DNA of 64,000 nt from Motiliproteus sp041586735 (GTDB lineage Bacteria; Pseudomonadota; Gammaproteobacteria; Pseudomonadales; Balneatricaceae), in assembly GCA_041586735.1 (NCBI GenBank), contig JBFGZQ010000013.1, positions 44,571 to 108,570 on the forward strand. Reading direction: 5' to 3'. Both the position numbers and the translations under genes were made by a program. The notes under the pieces were generated by a model. The model saw only the letters and a program-made list of their open reading frames with translations. It searched no databases and had not been told where the DNA came from. This document shows positions 8,241-16,672 of the stretch, in pieces. Numbering within the stretch: position 1 is the stretch's first letter; each line of letters starts with the position of its first letter.

Positions 8241-9365
8241 CTAATTCCTTTGCGCGAAACGAAAGTTAAAACGCTGATCATCACCCAATTGCCGCTGACC
8301 GGCCAGAACTAACCGATACTGCTGCGCCATCTGCTCCAGCGGTAGTGTAAACGCCGGGCGTGCACTAGAGCCTAACAGAGTCGGTGCCTGATAGATCACC
8401 AGCTCGTCCACCAACTGCTCGTGAATAAAAGCCCCGCTGAGGGTCGCCCCGGCTTCGATCAATAGTTCATTACACTCGCGCTCACGAGCCAGCCAGTGCA
8501 ACACCGCCAGCGGCTCGACAACCCGCTGCTGAACCAAGGTGGCCTTGCCACTTAACTGCGCCACTCTAGTCGGATCGGCAGCAACATAGAAGATCACCGT
8601 TTCACCCGGTTGGGCCAGCATCGCCGCGTTCGCCGGGGTGCGCAACTGCGAATCAACTATGACTCGCAACGGCTGCCGGCGGATGACCTCGGGCATATCC
8701 GCCACCGACACCGCAGATCCCAGCGGCTCGGCGCGCAGGGTCAACGCCGGATCATCCTTCAGCAGCGTACCTATGCCCGTCAGAATGGCCGAGCTGCGCG
8801 CCCGCAAGCGCTGCACATCCGCACGCGCTTGCGGGCCGGTAATCCATTTTGATTCGCCCGATGCCATAGCAGTGCGACCATCCAGACTGATCGCCTGTTT
8901 GATCCGTACATAGGGGCGCTGACGCGTCATCCGTGAAATAAAACCGGGATTGAGCGCTTCGGCTTGCGGCTGCAACAACCCCCAGCTGACTTCGATACCC
9001 GCCTGCTGCAAGCGGTTGTGGCCGCGACCAGAGACCAGCGGATTAGGGTCTTGCATCGCCGACACCACTCGAACAATACCGGCTTTCATTAATGCATCGC
9101 AGCAGGGCGGCGTCTTGCCAAAATGGCTGCAAGGCTCGAGCGTCACATACGCCGTCGCACCCTGAGCCGCAGCGCCGGCTTGCGCCAGCGCATTCACCTC
9201 GGCATGGCCTTCGCCCGCGCGGCGATGATAACCTTCGCCCACCACCCGACCCGCGTTGACCAACACGCAACCCACCCGTGGGTTGGGTTCAGTAGTGTAG
9301 AGCCCCCGTGCAGCCAATTGCAGTGCCCTGGCCATATAACCATGATCAGCAGCGTTAAAGTGCAT
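8241..9365 (-). CDS. ribD: Bifunctional diaminohydroxyphosphoribosylaminopyrimidine deaminase / 5-amino-6-(5-phosphoribosylamino)uracil reductase
   Basis: Carries out the deamination and reduction steps of riboflavin synthesis. The N-terminal cytidine-deaminase-like domain shows the zinc ligands in GHAEVNAL and PCSHFGKTPPCC, and the C-terminal reductase domain starts near residue 150 (RPYVRIKQAISLDGRTA). The ATG at 9365 shares one base with the nrdR stop (TGATG), which indicates translational coupling. The 374-residue length is normal. Confidence 0.95.
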   Translation of the reverse strand: MHFNAADHGYMARALQLAARGLYTTEPNPRVGCVLVNAGRVVGEGYHRRAGEGHAEVNALAQAGAAAQGATAYVTLEPCSHFGKTPPCCDALMKAGIVRVVSAMQDPNPLVSGRGHNRLQQAGIEVSWGLLQPQAEALNPGFISRMTRQRPYVRIKQAISLDGRTAMASGESKWITGPQARADVQRLRARSSAILTGIGTLLKDDPALTLRAEPLGSAVSVADMPEVIRRQPLRVIVDSQLRTPANAAMLAQPGETVIFYVAADPTRVAQLSGKATLVQQRVVEPLAVLHWLARERECNELLIEAGATLSGAFIHEQLVDELVIYQAPTLLGSSARPAFTLPLEQMAQQYRLVLAGQRQLGDDQRFNFRFAQRN

Positions 9366-9925
9366 CAACGATCGACCCCGCTAGCAAGGCCCCTAGGGGT
9401 AGGTGGAGTGCTGGAGAGGGCATTGGAGGGCGCACTGGAGGTCGTATTGGAAGTATTCTGAAGCGAGACAGCGGCGTGCGATGCGAGCTTGTCGATCTCG
9501 GCCTGAAATTCACTGATATCCTGAAAGCTGCGGTACACCGAAGCGAAACGCACATAGGCGACCTGATCCAGCTGTCGCAGCGCGTCCATCACCGCCTCAC
9601 CGACCACCATCGACGCGACTTCGCGCTCACCGGTGGCGCGTAGGCTATGTTTAATCTGGTTGATACAGGCTTCGATCGCCTCGATACCGACCGGACGTTT
9701 CTCCAACGAGCGCAGAATGCCCGCCCGGAGCTTGTCTTCATCGAAAGGCTGCCGAGTTCCATCCTGCTTGACCAGGCGTGGCATCAACAGCTCAGCCACC
9801 TCGTAGGTGGTATAGCGCTCATTGCAGGACAGACATTCACGACGACGGCGAACCTGAACCCCTTCGGCGACCAGACGCGAATCGATCACCTTGGTTTCAT
9901 GGGCTTTGCAAAACGGACAGTGCAT
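9365..9925 (-). CDS. nrdR: Transcriptional repressor NrdR
   Basis: Nucleotide-sensing repressor of ribonucleotide reductase genes. It starts MHCPFC and has the zinc ribbon CPFC...CLSC in the first 35 residues followed by the ATP-cone domain (about residues 46-136). NrdR is normally about 150-160 residues; this one has 186 because of a Ser/Thr/Pro/Ala-rich low-complexity tail after about residue 150. First gene of the block that runs through ribD to pgpA, as in many gammaproteobacteria. Confidence 0.95.
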   Translation of the reverse strand: MHCPFCKAHETKVIDSRLVAEGVQVRRRRECLSCNERYTTYEVAELLMPRLVKQDGTRQPFDEDKLRAGILRSLEKRPVGIEAIEACINQIKHSLRATGEREVASMVVGEAVMDALRQLDQVAYVRFASVYRSFQDISEFQAEIDKLASHAAVSLQNTSNTTSSAPSNALSSTPPTPRGLASGVDR

Positions 9926-9986
9926 CGCGTTAAACCTGCCTTAAAGAGCGTATAGCGGCCTGAACCGCTCGTGGGTAGAGACAACG

Positions 9987-10014
9987 AAGCCCCGATCTAG
10001 CGAGATCGAGGCTT
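9987..10014 (-). terminator. Hairpin downstream of glyA
   Basis: A 12-bp stem with one C/A mismatch and a 4-base loop lies 30 bp past the glyA stop, between glyA and nrdR. On the minus strand only a weak T-rich stretch follows, so it may be a poor intrinsic terminator or an RNA-stabilising hairpin. Confidence 0.5.
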
Positions 10015-10043
10015 CCGAGGCGCGTTATCGAGGTCGCGCGCCG

Positions 10044-11300
10044 TTATTTACTGTATACCGGGAAGCGCGCACAGAGCTCCAGCACCTGCTGTTTCACCCG
10101 CTCAATCACCGCTTCGTTACTGATATCGTCCAGCACATCGCAGATCCAACCAGTCAGTTCGACCACCTCTTGCTCACCAAAGCCACGTCGTGTCACGGCG
10201 GGCGAACCGATCCGCAGACCGCTGGTGACGAACGGTGAACGCGGATCGTTGGGGACCGAGTTCTTGTTCACGGTGATATTGGCGCGCCCCAAGGCAGCGT
10301 CTGCGTCCTTACCGGTAATATCCTTATTGATCAGATCGACCAAGAACAGATGGTTGTCGGTACCGCCGGAAACGATATCAATACCACGGGCGATAAAGGT
10401 CCGCGCCATCGCCTGGGCATTGATCACTACCTGCTGCTGGTAGCGTTTATACTCATCACTCATCGCCTCTTTAAAGCAGATCGCCTTGGCGGCAATCACA
10501 TGCATTAAAGGGCCACCCTGGCTTTCGGGGAACACCGCAAAGTTAAGCTTCTTCTGCAGCTCTTCATCGCCATTCGACAGAATCAGACCACCACGCGGAC
10601 CACCCAGCGTCTTGTGGGTAGTCGTCGTCACCACATCGGCAATGGCGACTGGTGAAGGGTAAACACCCGCCGCCACCAACCCGGCAACATGCGCCATATC
10701 AACAAACAGGAAGGCACCGACGCTATCAGCAATCTCACGGAACCGTTGCCAGTTCACCACCCGTGAATACGCAGAAAAGCCCGCCACGATCATCTTGGGC
10801 TGGTGCTCTTGCGCCAGGCGCTCCACCTCGGCGTAATCGATCTCGCCAGTTTGCGCATTCAGGCCGTACTGCACTGCATTGTAGATACGGCCGGAAAAGC
10901 TCACCGAGGCGCCATGCGTCAGGTGACCGCCATGCGCTAGACTCATGCCCAGCACGGTATCGCCCGGCTGGCAGAGTGCCATGTACACCGCCGCATTAGC
11001 CTGCGAACCCGAGTGCGGCTGCACGTTAGCGTAAGCCGCACCATACAGCGCCTTAGCGCGATCGATCGCCAACTGTTCGATGACATCCACGTGCTCACAG
11101 CCACCGTAGTAACGCTTCTCGGGATAGCCTTCCGCATACTTGTTGGTCAAGCAGGAACCCTGCGCTGCCATCGACAATTCGCTGGCATAGTTTTCAGAAG
11201 CGATCAGCTCGATATGCTGTTCCTGACGCTGTTTCTCGGCAGCAATGGCAGCAGCGATCTCAGGATCAAATTCAGCAATCGTCAAGGCGTTGTTCAACAT
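10044..11300 (-). CDS. glyA: Serine hydroxymethyltransferase
   Basis: PLP enzyme interconverting serine and glycine with transfer of the one-carbon unit to tetrahydrofolate. The PLP lysine lies in VVTTTTHKTLGGPRGG, and the N-terminal ASENYASELSMAAQGS and YAEGYPEKRYYGGCE segments are diagnostic. The open frame reaches 11318, but the ATG at 11300 (MLNNALTIAEFD) fits the family and has GGGGTG upstream; this gives 418 residues. It stands upstream of nrdR in the same orientation, separated by a hairpin. Confidence 0.96.
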   Translation of the reverse strand: MLNNALTIAEFDPEIAAAIAAEKQRQEQHIELIASENYASELSMAAQGSCLTNKYAEGYPEKRYYGGCEHVDVIEQLAIDRAKALYGAAYANVQPHSGSQANAAVYMALCQPGDTVLGMSLAHGGHLTHGASVSFSGRIYNAVQYGLNAQTGEIDYAEVERLAQEHQPKMIVAGFSAYSRVVNWQRFREIADSVGAFLFVDMAHVAGLVAAGVYPSPVAIADVVTTTTHKTLGGPRGGLILSNGDEELQKKLNFAVFPESQGGPLMHVIAAKAICFKEAMSDEYKRYQQQVVINAQAMARTFIARGIDIVSGGTDNHLFLVDLINKDITGKDADAALGRANITVNKNSVPNDPRSPFVTSGLRIGSPAVTRRGFGEQEVVELTGWICDVLDDISNEAVIERVKQQVLELCARFPVYSK

Positions 11301-11555
11301 AGGCACCCCATAAATCAAGAAAGTCAGGCCGCAGATCCAGAACGGGAACCGCTACGGCTGCGAGAAAGCGGCGAATTATACCCAAAGAGCCGTTAGATTC
11401 ACATGAAAGCGATGCATAAATGCGCAAATGGTATTCATCAACCTGGCGCCTCATAGCGGCCCACAACAGAGTTCAAGGTCGCTATCGATAAAACGCCCTA
11501 CAGACCGATAGGCACGCACGTCCTGGCACTTGCATCTACCGCACCGCCAAAACAC

Positions 11556-11578
11556 AAAGCCCCCAATCGGGGGCTTTT
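11556..11578 (-). terminator. Intrinsic terminator downstream of hsp20
   Basis: Perfect 9-bp stem (AAAGCCCCC / GGGGGCTTT) with a 4-base loop 28 bp beyond the end of the small heat-shock gene. The T-run is better on the plus strand, and on the minus strand it is interrupted, so it may work in either direction. It separates hsp20 from the glyA promoter region (11301-11555), where nothing else is recognised. Confidence 0.7.
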
Positions 11579-11605
11579 CAGATGGCCCATTTGGGCGCCA
11601 CAAAC

Positions 11606-12022
11606 TCAGGTAATATTGATCTTCACCGTCTTAGGCGACTCCTGCTTAACCTTGGGCAAATTAAGGCTGAGAACACCATTATCAAAGCCGGCCTTTACCG
11701 CCTGCGGGTCAACATCACCGCCTACCGATAACTGCCGCATAAACTGTCCAAAATGACGTTCCTGACGAATCAAGCGACCGTCTTTTTCCTCTTTTTGCTC
11801 ACTGGAGGTCTCGGCCTTGATGGTCAGCACCCCATTCTCCAACCTAACCTCGACATCCTCTTTTTTGACTCCCGGAAGATCCACCTTAATCAGATAGTTG
11901 TCATCTGTTTCGTGCACATCGATAGCAGGCGACTTATCCGCCCCCGCATGGACGACAGGCCGGTAGAAGTCGTCAAAAAACGTATCCCCAAACAGCCGAT
12001 TAAAACGTGTTAAATTCCCCAT
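11606..12022 (-). CDS. Hsp20 family small heat-shock protein
   Basis: ATP-independent holdase chaperone of the alpha-crystallin family. The N-terminus MGNLTRFNRLFGDTFFDDF is followed by the alpha-crystallin domain from about residue 30 (PAIDVHETDDNYLIKVDLPG) through FDNGVLSLNLPK near residue 120, with a short C-terminal tail. 138 residues is a typical length. An AAGGAG lies ten bases before the ATG. No clear sigma-32 promoter was recognised, but an 18-bp palindrome lies 52 bp upstream (12074-12091). It is a single-gene unit with its own terminator. Confidence 0.93.
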   Translation of the reverse strand: MGNLTRFNRLFGDTFFDDFYRPVVHAGADKSPAIDVHETDDNYLIKVDLPGVKKEDVEVRLENGVLTIKAETSSEQKEEKDGRLIRQERHFGQFMRQLSVGGDVDPQAVKAGFDNGVLSLNLPKVKQESPKTVKINIT

Positions 12023-12073
12023 GATATCAGTCTCCTTGCGACCAACCCGCTATGCAAGCACAAGCTAATGTAT

Positions 12074-12091
12074 GCGCTATAATTGTAGCGC
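12074..12091. promoter_or_regulatory. Palindrome upstream of hsp20
   Basis: GCGCTA and TAGCGC half-sites separated by six bases (TAATTG) lie between the divergent hsp20 and ettA genes. The spacing suits a dimeric DNA-binding protein, but the sequence matches no operator I can name. The plus strand reads TATAAT at 12078-12083, so it could also overlap a -10 element. Confidence 0.3.
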
Positions 12092-12313
12092 CCTCTCGCA
12101 CAGCTAGACTGAAAAGAATGCATCAACAGATGTGTTTTCTGTATCTACAATCATGCGCTCCGCGACCTCTCCGCCAGCCACCCTATGGAGACACCGAAGC
12201 AAGAGCCGCCCTGGCAAACACGCCGAGTTATTAGCACGGCCTACCCTGCCCTTCATCGCCGCAATGGGCTAAAATCGGCAACAACGTTCAGTTAACCGAG
12301 GTTAAACAGTTCC

Positions 12314-13972
12314 ATGGCTCAATTCGTCTTTACGATGCATCGGGTGGGCAAGATCGTGCCGCCCAAGCGTGAGATCCTCAAAGATATCTCGCTGTCATTC
12401 TTTCCGGGTGCCAAGATCGGCGTACTGGGCCTCAACGGTTCTGGTAAATCCACGCTGCTGAAAATCATGGCGGGCATCGATCCGGACTTTAACGGTGAAG
12501 CACGCCCGCAACCGGGTATCAACATCGGCTATCTGGCCCAAGAGCCCCACATGGACGACAACAAAACCGTCCGCGAAGTGGTCGAAGAAGCGGTCGCCGA
12601 AGCCAAAGATGCGCTGACCCGACTCGATGAAGTCTACGCCGCGTACGCCGAGCCGGATGCCGATTTCGACAAACTGGCCGCCGAACAGGCCCGCCTAGAA
12701 AACATCATCCAGGCGGTCGACGCCCACAACATCGAACGCCAGATGGAGGTCGCCGCCGATGCCCTGCGTCTACCGGGCTGGGACGAGAAGGTTGAACACC
12801 TCTCTGGGGGCGAGCGCCGCCGCGTCGCCCTGTGCAGACTGCTGCTGTCCAAGCCCGACATGCTGCTACTCGATGAGCCCACCAACCACCTCGACGCCGA
12901 ATCGGTGGCCTGGCTGGAACGCTTCCTGGTGGACTTCAACGGTACGGTGGTAGCGATCACCCACGACCGCTACTTCCTAGACAACGCTGCGGGCTGGATC
13001 TTAGAACTCGACCGCGGTCACGGCATCCCTTACGAGGGCAACTACAGCTCCTGGCTGGAGCAGAAAGACGCGCGCCTGGCGACGGAAGCCAAGCAGGAAG
13101 CCGCGCATCAAAAGACCATCAAATCAGAACTGGAGTGGGTTCGCCAAGGATCCAAAGGGCGTCAATCCAAGTCCAAGGCGCGTTTAAAGCAGTTCGAGGA
13201 GATGAGCTCGCAGAGCTACCAGAAACGCAATGAAACTCAGGAGATCTATATTCCGCCAGGACCCCGTCTGGGCGAGAAAGTGATCGAGCTGCACAACGTC
13301 TGCAAGGCGTTTGGTGAGAAGATGCTGGTCGACAATATGAGTTTCACCATCCCACAGGGCGCAATCGTTGGCGTTATCGGCGGCAACGGTGCGGGCAAGT
13401 CCACGCTGTTCAAGATGATCAGCGGCACAGAACAGCCCGATTCAGGCGAGGTGGTGATCGGCCAAACAGTCAAGCTCGCCCACGTAGATCAAATGCGCGA
13501 GCTTGATGGATCGAAAACCGTATTTGACGAAATATCGGACGGTCAGGACATCATTACCGTCGGTAACTATCAGGTACCCGCACGCGCCTACGCCGGTCGT
13601 TTTAACTTTAAAGGCGGCGATCAGCAAAAATTCGTCAAAGACCTGTCCGGTGGTGAGCGCAATCGTCTGCACCTGGCCAAACTGCTGAAAGAGGGTGGCA
13701 ACGTGCTGCTGCTCGACGAGCCGACCAACGACCTCGACGTCGAAACCCTGCGCGCCCTGGAAGAAGCGCTGCTGGCATTCCCCGGCTGCGCCATCGTGAT
13801 CTCGCACGATCGCTGGTTCCTGGACCGGATCTCCACCCATATTCTTGCGTATGAGGGCGACTCCAAAGCCGTATTCTTTGAGGGCAACTACAGTGAGTAT
13901 GAAGCCGACTTTCTAACACGAGTCGGCGATGCTACGCCTCACAGAGTTAAGTATAAGAAGATCGATGCTTAA
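12314..13972 (+). CDS. ettA: Energy-dependent translational throttle protein EttA (ABC-F ATPase)
   Basis: ABC-F protein that binds the ribosomal E site and gates the first peptide bond according to ATP/ADP ratio. Two ABC domains are visible: Walker A GLNGSGKST near residue 42 with LSGGERRRVALCRLL, and GGNGAGKST near residue 359 with LSGGERNRLHLAKLL. The linker holds the basic EttA region GRQSKSKARLKQFEEM. At 552 residues it is full length. The last 26 codons (from 13894) are supplied by an integrated element: the codons differ in style from the rest, and a second copy of the native 3' end lies at 19585-19671. EttA activity is probably kept because only 4 of the 26 residues differ. Confidence 0.95.
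   Translation: MAQFVFTMHRVGKIVPPKREILKDISLSFFPGAKIGVLGLNGSGKSTLLKIMAGIDPDFNGEARPQPGINIGYLAQEPHMDDNKTVREVVEEAVAEAKDALTRLDEVYAAYAEPDADFDKLAAEQARLENIIQAVDAHNIERQMEVAADALRLPGWDEKVEHLSGGERRRVALCRLLLSKPDMLLLDEPTNHLDAESVAWLERFLVDFNGTVVAITHDRYFLDNAAGWILELDRGHGIPYEGNYSSWLEQKDARLATEAKQEAAHQKTIKSELEWVRQGSKGRQSKSKARLKQFEEMSSQSYQKRNETQEIYIPPGPRLGEKVIELHNVCKAFGEKMLVDNMSFTIPQGAIVGVIGGNGAGKSTLFKMISGTEQPDSGEVVIGQTVKLAHVDQMRELDGSKTVFDEISDGQDIITVGNYQVPARAYAGRFNFKGGDQQKFVKDLSGGERNRLHLAKLLKEGGNVLLLDEPTNDLDVETLRALEEALLAFPGCAIVISHDRWFLDRISTHILAYEGDSKAVFFEGNYSEYEADFLTRVGDATPHRVKYKKIDA
13886..13893 (+). other. attL core of the ettA-integrated element (probable)
   Basis: The 8-bp sequence AACTACAG inside ettA is repeated exactly at 19585-19592. 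Sequence left of this copy is the body of ettA; sequence right of it (an alternative ettA 3' end) is attributed to the element. A short shared core is what large serine recombinases leave at attL and attR. The exact crossover bases are inferred. Confidence 0.65.
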
Positions 13973-13994
13973 CGGCTCTAGACACCTGAATGAC

Positions 13995-14018
13995 AAAGGG
14001 CGCACTTAGCGTCCTTTT
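13995..14018 (+). terminator. Intrinsic terminator after the rebuilt ettA
   Basis: A 9-bp stem (AAAGGGCGC / GCGTCCTTT, with one G-T pair) and 5-base loop followed by TTTT lies 22 bp after the ettA stop. It belongs to the element, since the native ettA terminator lies at 19695-19726. Confidence 0.7.
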
Positions 14019-14127
14019 CTGTGGCTATGCCTGAGTTAATGGCTGCAGGGGATAGTATTTTCATCTACTTCGAATAAGATCGCTCCCATAATAGAAGAGC
14101 ACTTCAAAAACCCTATTAATGTTGATG

Positions 14128-14157
14128 TTGACATACACTTATGCATTGGCATATTTT
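14128..14157 (+). promoter_or_regulatory. Possible sigma-70 promoter for the element's left-hand ORFs
   Basis: TTGACA at 14128-14133 and TATTTT at 14152-14157 are separated by 18 bp and lie about 70 bp before the ATG at 14225. The -35 is perfect and the -10 is moderate. It would drive the two ORFs at 14225 and 14477. Confidence 0.45.
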
Positions 14158-14224
14158 GACAGTGCTACCATCAGGCTGGGATTGACCTCGAAGAGCCGCC
14201 AAGGCACTTCACAAAGGACGAGAA

Positions 14225-14458
14225 ATGGACAGGAATGTTTGCTTTTATTACCGAGAAGAAATCAAGCTTGGGACCATTAAGTACAAGCATTGTGGTTCAA
14301 TGCTCTCCAATCCTCAGCTGATCGCTAACGGCACGAAGTCAGAAGGCACTCTCTGGCTTCCCGTTCCAGCCTTTGTTTTATCTCTCTTTGCCTTTATTAC
14401 GCTGCTTGACCATCCGCATACTGGGCGGTTTGTATCAAAATTTTTTATTAAAACATAA
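14225..14458 (+). CDS. Small zinc-ribbon-like membrane protein, degenerate
   Basis: This 77-residue ORF has AAGGA eight bases before its ATG. The first 27 residues resemble the common N-terminal zinc ribbon of the form CxxCxEEIKxxAIKCKHC, but only one Cys of each pair remains: C6 with Tyr9 where the partner is expected, and Tyr20 with C23. A single hydrophobic segment follows (about residues 42-60). It looks like a zinc-ribbon/one-TM protein that has lost metal binding, or a gene in early decay. No function can be assigned. It is followed 18 bp later by the 373-residue secreted protein, probably in one transcript. Confidence 0.5.
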   Translation: MDRNVCFYYREEIKLGTIKYKHCGSMLSNPQLIANGTKSEGTLWLPVPAFVLSLFAFITLLDHPHTGRFVSKFFIKT

Positions 14459-14476
14459 TTCATCAGGGATGATTAT

Positions 14477-15598
14477 ATGAACTTTCCAGGGAAATATTAT
14501 ATTCTTTGTACTGCGATGATTTTCAGTGTCAATGCAACAGCTGCAGCATACAATACTGAAAACTGCAGTTACCTTTCTCGCGCTGATGAAACCCTACAAA
14601 AACGCATATTTGATTGGGTTTACCCGTCAACAGGAATGCGCCCTTCATACGAATCGTTTAGCTCTGTCAGGTATTGCCAAGGATTAATAAGAGAAGCCGC
14701 TAATATAGAAAAAAATGTGAAATACGTATGCTCTTCGTTCCCAGAAAGTTATTGTAAAGACGAGAAGACCAAGTTAGAAAACAACAATACTCGTATTGAT
14801 GAGCTCCTCAAAAAGGCAAGCGAATTAAAAGTAGTCGCCCAAAAAGAAGCCTTGCAAGCGAAGATCAGGAAGGACGAAGAAAAACAAAAAGATGACTTCA
14901 ATGCAAGGAATACTTATTTAGCAGAGCAAGAGCTGAAACAAAAAAAACTTTCCCAGCATAGAGAAGATATGGACCTGGCTCTTAGCGAGCAATGCTTAAG
15001 TGAAGTTGAAACCATCAAAAGCCATGATGCTTCTATAATTATGCACTGGAATAAAACAATAAGTGATCTTGAATCAGCAGTTAAAAATGAAAACCATCGC
15101 TATGCACAACATATATACAATAAAGAATTTCCAAAGGTAGCGAATAAGCCAGCTCTTTTAATATATTCAAGTGGTACTGATGAGTGTTTCAAATACACAG
15201 AGTACCAGAAACTAGAATCAGAAATATTTATTGAATTTTCTAGCACAGAAATAAACAAGGATAAGCTAGAGCAGATTATGAAAAATAGTAACAATCAGGC
15301 GTCTAGCATTGAATCAACTAAAAAACATAATGTAACTCCAAAAAATAAAACAGATGCTAAAACAGGTTACTTTGTGGAGTCGGAGGTGCTTTTTTGTAAT
15401 ACAAAGCGTCAGTTTGATGATCAGATGCTAATGCTAAGTCAGGGCCATAAAAACTATGCTTCTGGTTGTTACTCTACTTTCGGAAATATTGATGTAGTAC
15501 TTATAGATTTTGGAGTTCTCGGTGCAACAGAGGTTCGATCGTTATCCAATGGAAAATCCATGTGGATTACGTCTGAGTCTCTATCTAAGTATCAATGA
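14477..15598 (+). CDS. Hypothetical secreted coiled-coil protein
   Basis: I do not recognise the family. The 373-residue product begins with a signal-peptide-like segment (MNFPGKYYILCTAMIFSVNATAAA), and the mature part would start near residue 25, so it is probably periplasmic or exported. Residues about 85-170 are rich in Lys/Glu/Gln with heptad-like hydrophobics (ELLKKASELKVVAQKEALQAK) and probably form a coiled coil. The C-terminal 75 residues (from ESEVLFCNTKRQFDDQ) look like a separate compact domain with a pair of cysteines. AGGGA lies eight bases before the ATG. Codon use is AT-rich, unlike the flanking chromosome, which supports foreign origin. It is the only intact cargo-like gene in the element. 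Confidence 0.7.
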   Translation: MNFPGKYYILCTAMIFSVNATAAAYNTENCSYLSRADETLQKRIFDWVYPSTGMRPSYESFSSVRYCQGLIREAANIEKNVKYVCSSFPESYCKDEKTKLENNNTRIDELLKKASELKVVAQKEALQAKIRKDEEKQKDDFNARNTYLAEQELKQKKLSQHREDMDLALSEQCLSEVETIKSHDASIIMHWNKTISDLESAVKNENHRYAQHIYNKEFPKVANKPALLIYSSGTDECFKYTEYQKLESEIFIEFSSTEINKDKLEQIMKNSNNQASSIESTKKHNVTPKNKTDAKTGYFVESEVLFCNTKRQFDDQMLMLSQGHKNYASGCYSTFGNIDVVLIDFGVLGATEVRSLSNGKSMWITSESLSKYQ

Positions 15599-15692
15599 TA
15601 CATTAGGGTACTTCAGGGCACCTCGAAAAACCCCTCTGGTATCGTCCTATGGTAAAATTCAAAAATTCACAGCCGCCTAAGCCCTAGAATCG

Positions 15693-15839
15693 ATGAAAAA
15701 ACGAAGCGCTATCAAGACCGAGCTGTTTGCTGACGCACATCACCGCAAAAAGATCTATTCACTGGGCGATCCGCTGATCGAGATCCAGTCACATATTGAT
15801 TTTGCGGTATTAGCAGCTGATTTCAACATAAGCAAATAA
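15693..15839 (+). pseudogene. IS5-family transposase, N-terminal remnant
   Basis: A 48-codon frame reads MKKRSAIKTELFADAHHRKK followed by IYSLGDPLIEIQSHIDFAVL. The pattern of a basic start, GDPL and HIDF is typical of the first 40 residues of IS5-group transposases, which normally exceed 300 residues. The frame stops at TAA 15837-15839 and no continuation is seen, so the rest of the insertion sequence has been deleted. Possible left-end sequence of the IS lies at about 15613-15632. The 230 bp between this remnant and the resolvase hold only an 8-bp inverted repeat (15928-15935 and 15983-15990). Confidence 0.65.
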
Positions 15840-16070
15840 GCTCATATACAACATAAAGAGAGCCTAAAAAGAGCGACCCTTTGGGGTTGGGTTGCCTCTT
15901 CCTAAAGCAGCCTCTCTATGCTCCAAAAAGCGGCTTAAAGACCCACTGCTCGGCATGCTGAAAACAGTGATTAATATGTGATAGCCGCTTAGCAACAATG
16001 CCCATAAACAAGATCGCTACTTCATAATTTCGAAATATCTATGCTTGGACAAGACCCGCGTACAGCCTGC

Positions 16071-16616
16071 TCAAGAAGCCTTCAAAAGCCTGTATACACT
16101 GGCTTTTGACAATCCATACTCGGACATCAACCCCCTTATCAAAACCCCTTCAGAGCGCTTCTGGCGCATCTCAAGTAGCTGCTTATCATCGAGCTTTGCC
16201 TTTCTGCCAAATCCCACGCCTTTCGCTTTTGCTGACTCAATGCCTTCCATTTGACGCTCTTTTCGCAAGTCAGTTTCGAACTCTGCAATAGCCCCTAGCA
16301 TGTTGAACATGAGCTTACCTGTGGGGGTGGTTGTGTCGATGTTCTGATCCAGCACCATAAGCTCCACATTCTTATTTTCCAGTAGCTCACGGATCTGGTT
16401 GAGATGGATAGTCGATCTAGCCAAACGATCTAGCTTTGTTATGACCAAGACATCGCCATCCCTCACATAATCAAGACACTTTTTCAGCTCAGGCCGATCA
16501 GCCGTAGTTCCTGAGCGTTTCTCCTGATACACCTTGTCACAGCCAACTAGCTTCTCCAGCTGAACATCCAATGACTGACCAACCGTACTCACCCTTGCAT
16601 ATCCTATTCTAGCCAT
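16071..16616 (-). CDS. Small serine recombinase (resolvase/invertase family)
   Basis: Site-specific recombinase of the Tn3-resolvase/invertase group. The catalytic domain starts MARIGYARVSTVGQSLDVQ with nucleophile Ser10, followed by GDVLVITKLDRLARS with the active-site arginines and GKLMFNMLGAIAEFE. The long E helix leads to a C-terminal helix-turn-helix (SEYGLSKASVYRLLK, residues about 164-178). 181 residues is full length. The bases from 16616 to 16672 just upstream hold three copies of an ATAAGACA-like motif, which could be its own recombination/operator site. It may resolve dimers of the element or be a passenger of a former transposon. Confidence 0.92.
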   Translation of the reverse strand: MARIGYARVSTVGQSLDVQLEKLVGCDKVYQEKRSGTTADRPELKKCLDYVRDGDVLVITKLDRLARSTIHLNQIRELLENKNVELMVLDQNIDTTTPTGKLMFNMLGAIAEFETDLRKERQMEGIESAKAKGVGFGRKAKLDDKQLLEMRQKRSEGVLIRGLMSEYGLSKASVYRLLKAS

Positions 16617-16672
16617 GTCTTACAATCTCTAAGAGCTTAAGATAAACGCATTATAAGACATTGAATAAGACA
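16616..16672. promoter_or_regulatory. Possible resolvase binding sites (res-like)
   Basis: TGTCTTACAA at 16616-16625 is the near-perfect inverse of TTATAAGACA at 16651-16660, and a third AATAAGACA copy ends at 16672. Resolvases of the Tn3 type bind such paired 10-12-bp half-sites directly upstream of their gene. The assignment is inference from position and symmetry. Confidence 0.35.

Noticed and set aside
12052..12234. 60-residue ORF between hsp20 and ettA
   Set aside because: No ribosome binding site, no family features, and it overlaps the intergenic palindrome and promoter area.
15100..15294. 64-residue ORF on the minus strand inside the secreted-protein gene
   Set aside because: It is a shadow of the AT-rich coding sequence on the plus strand, with no independent signals.
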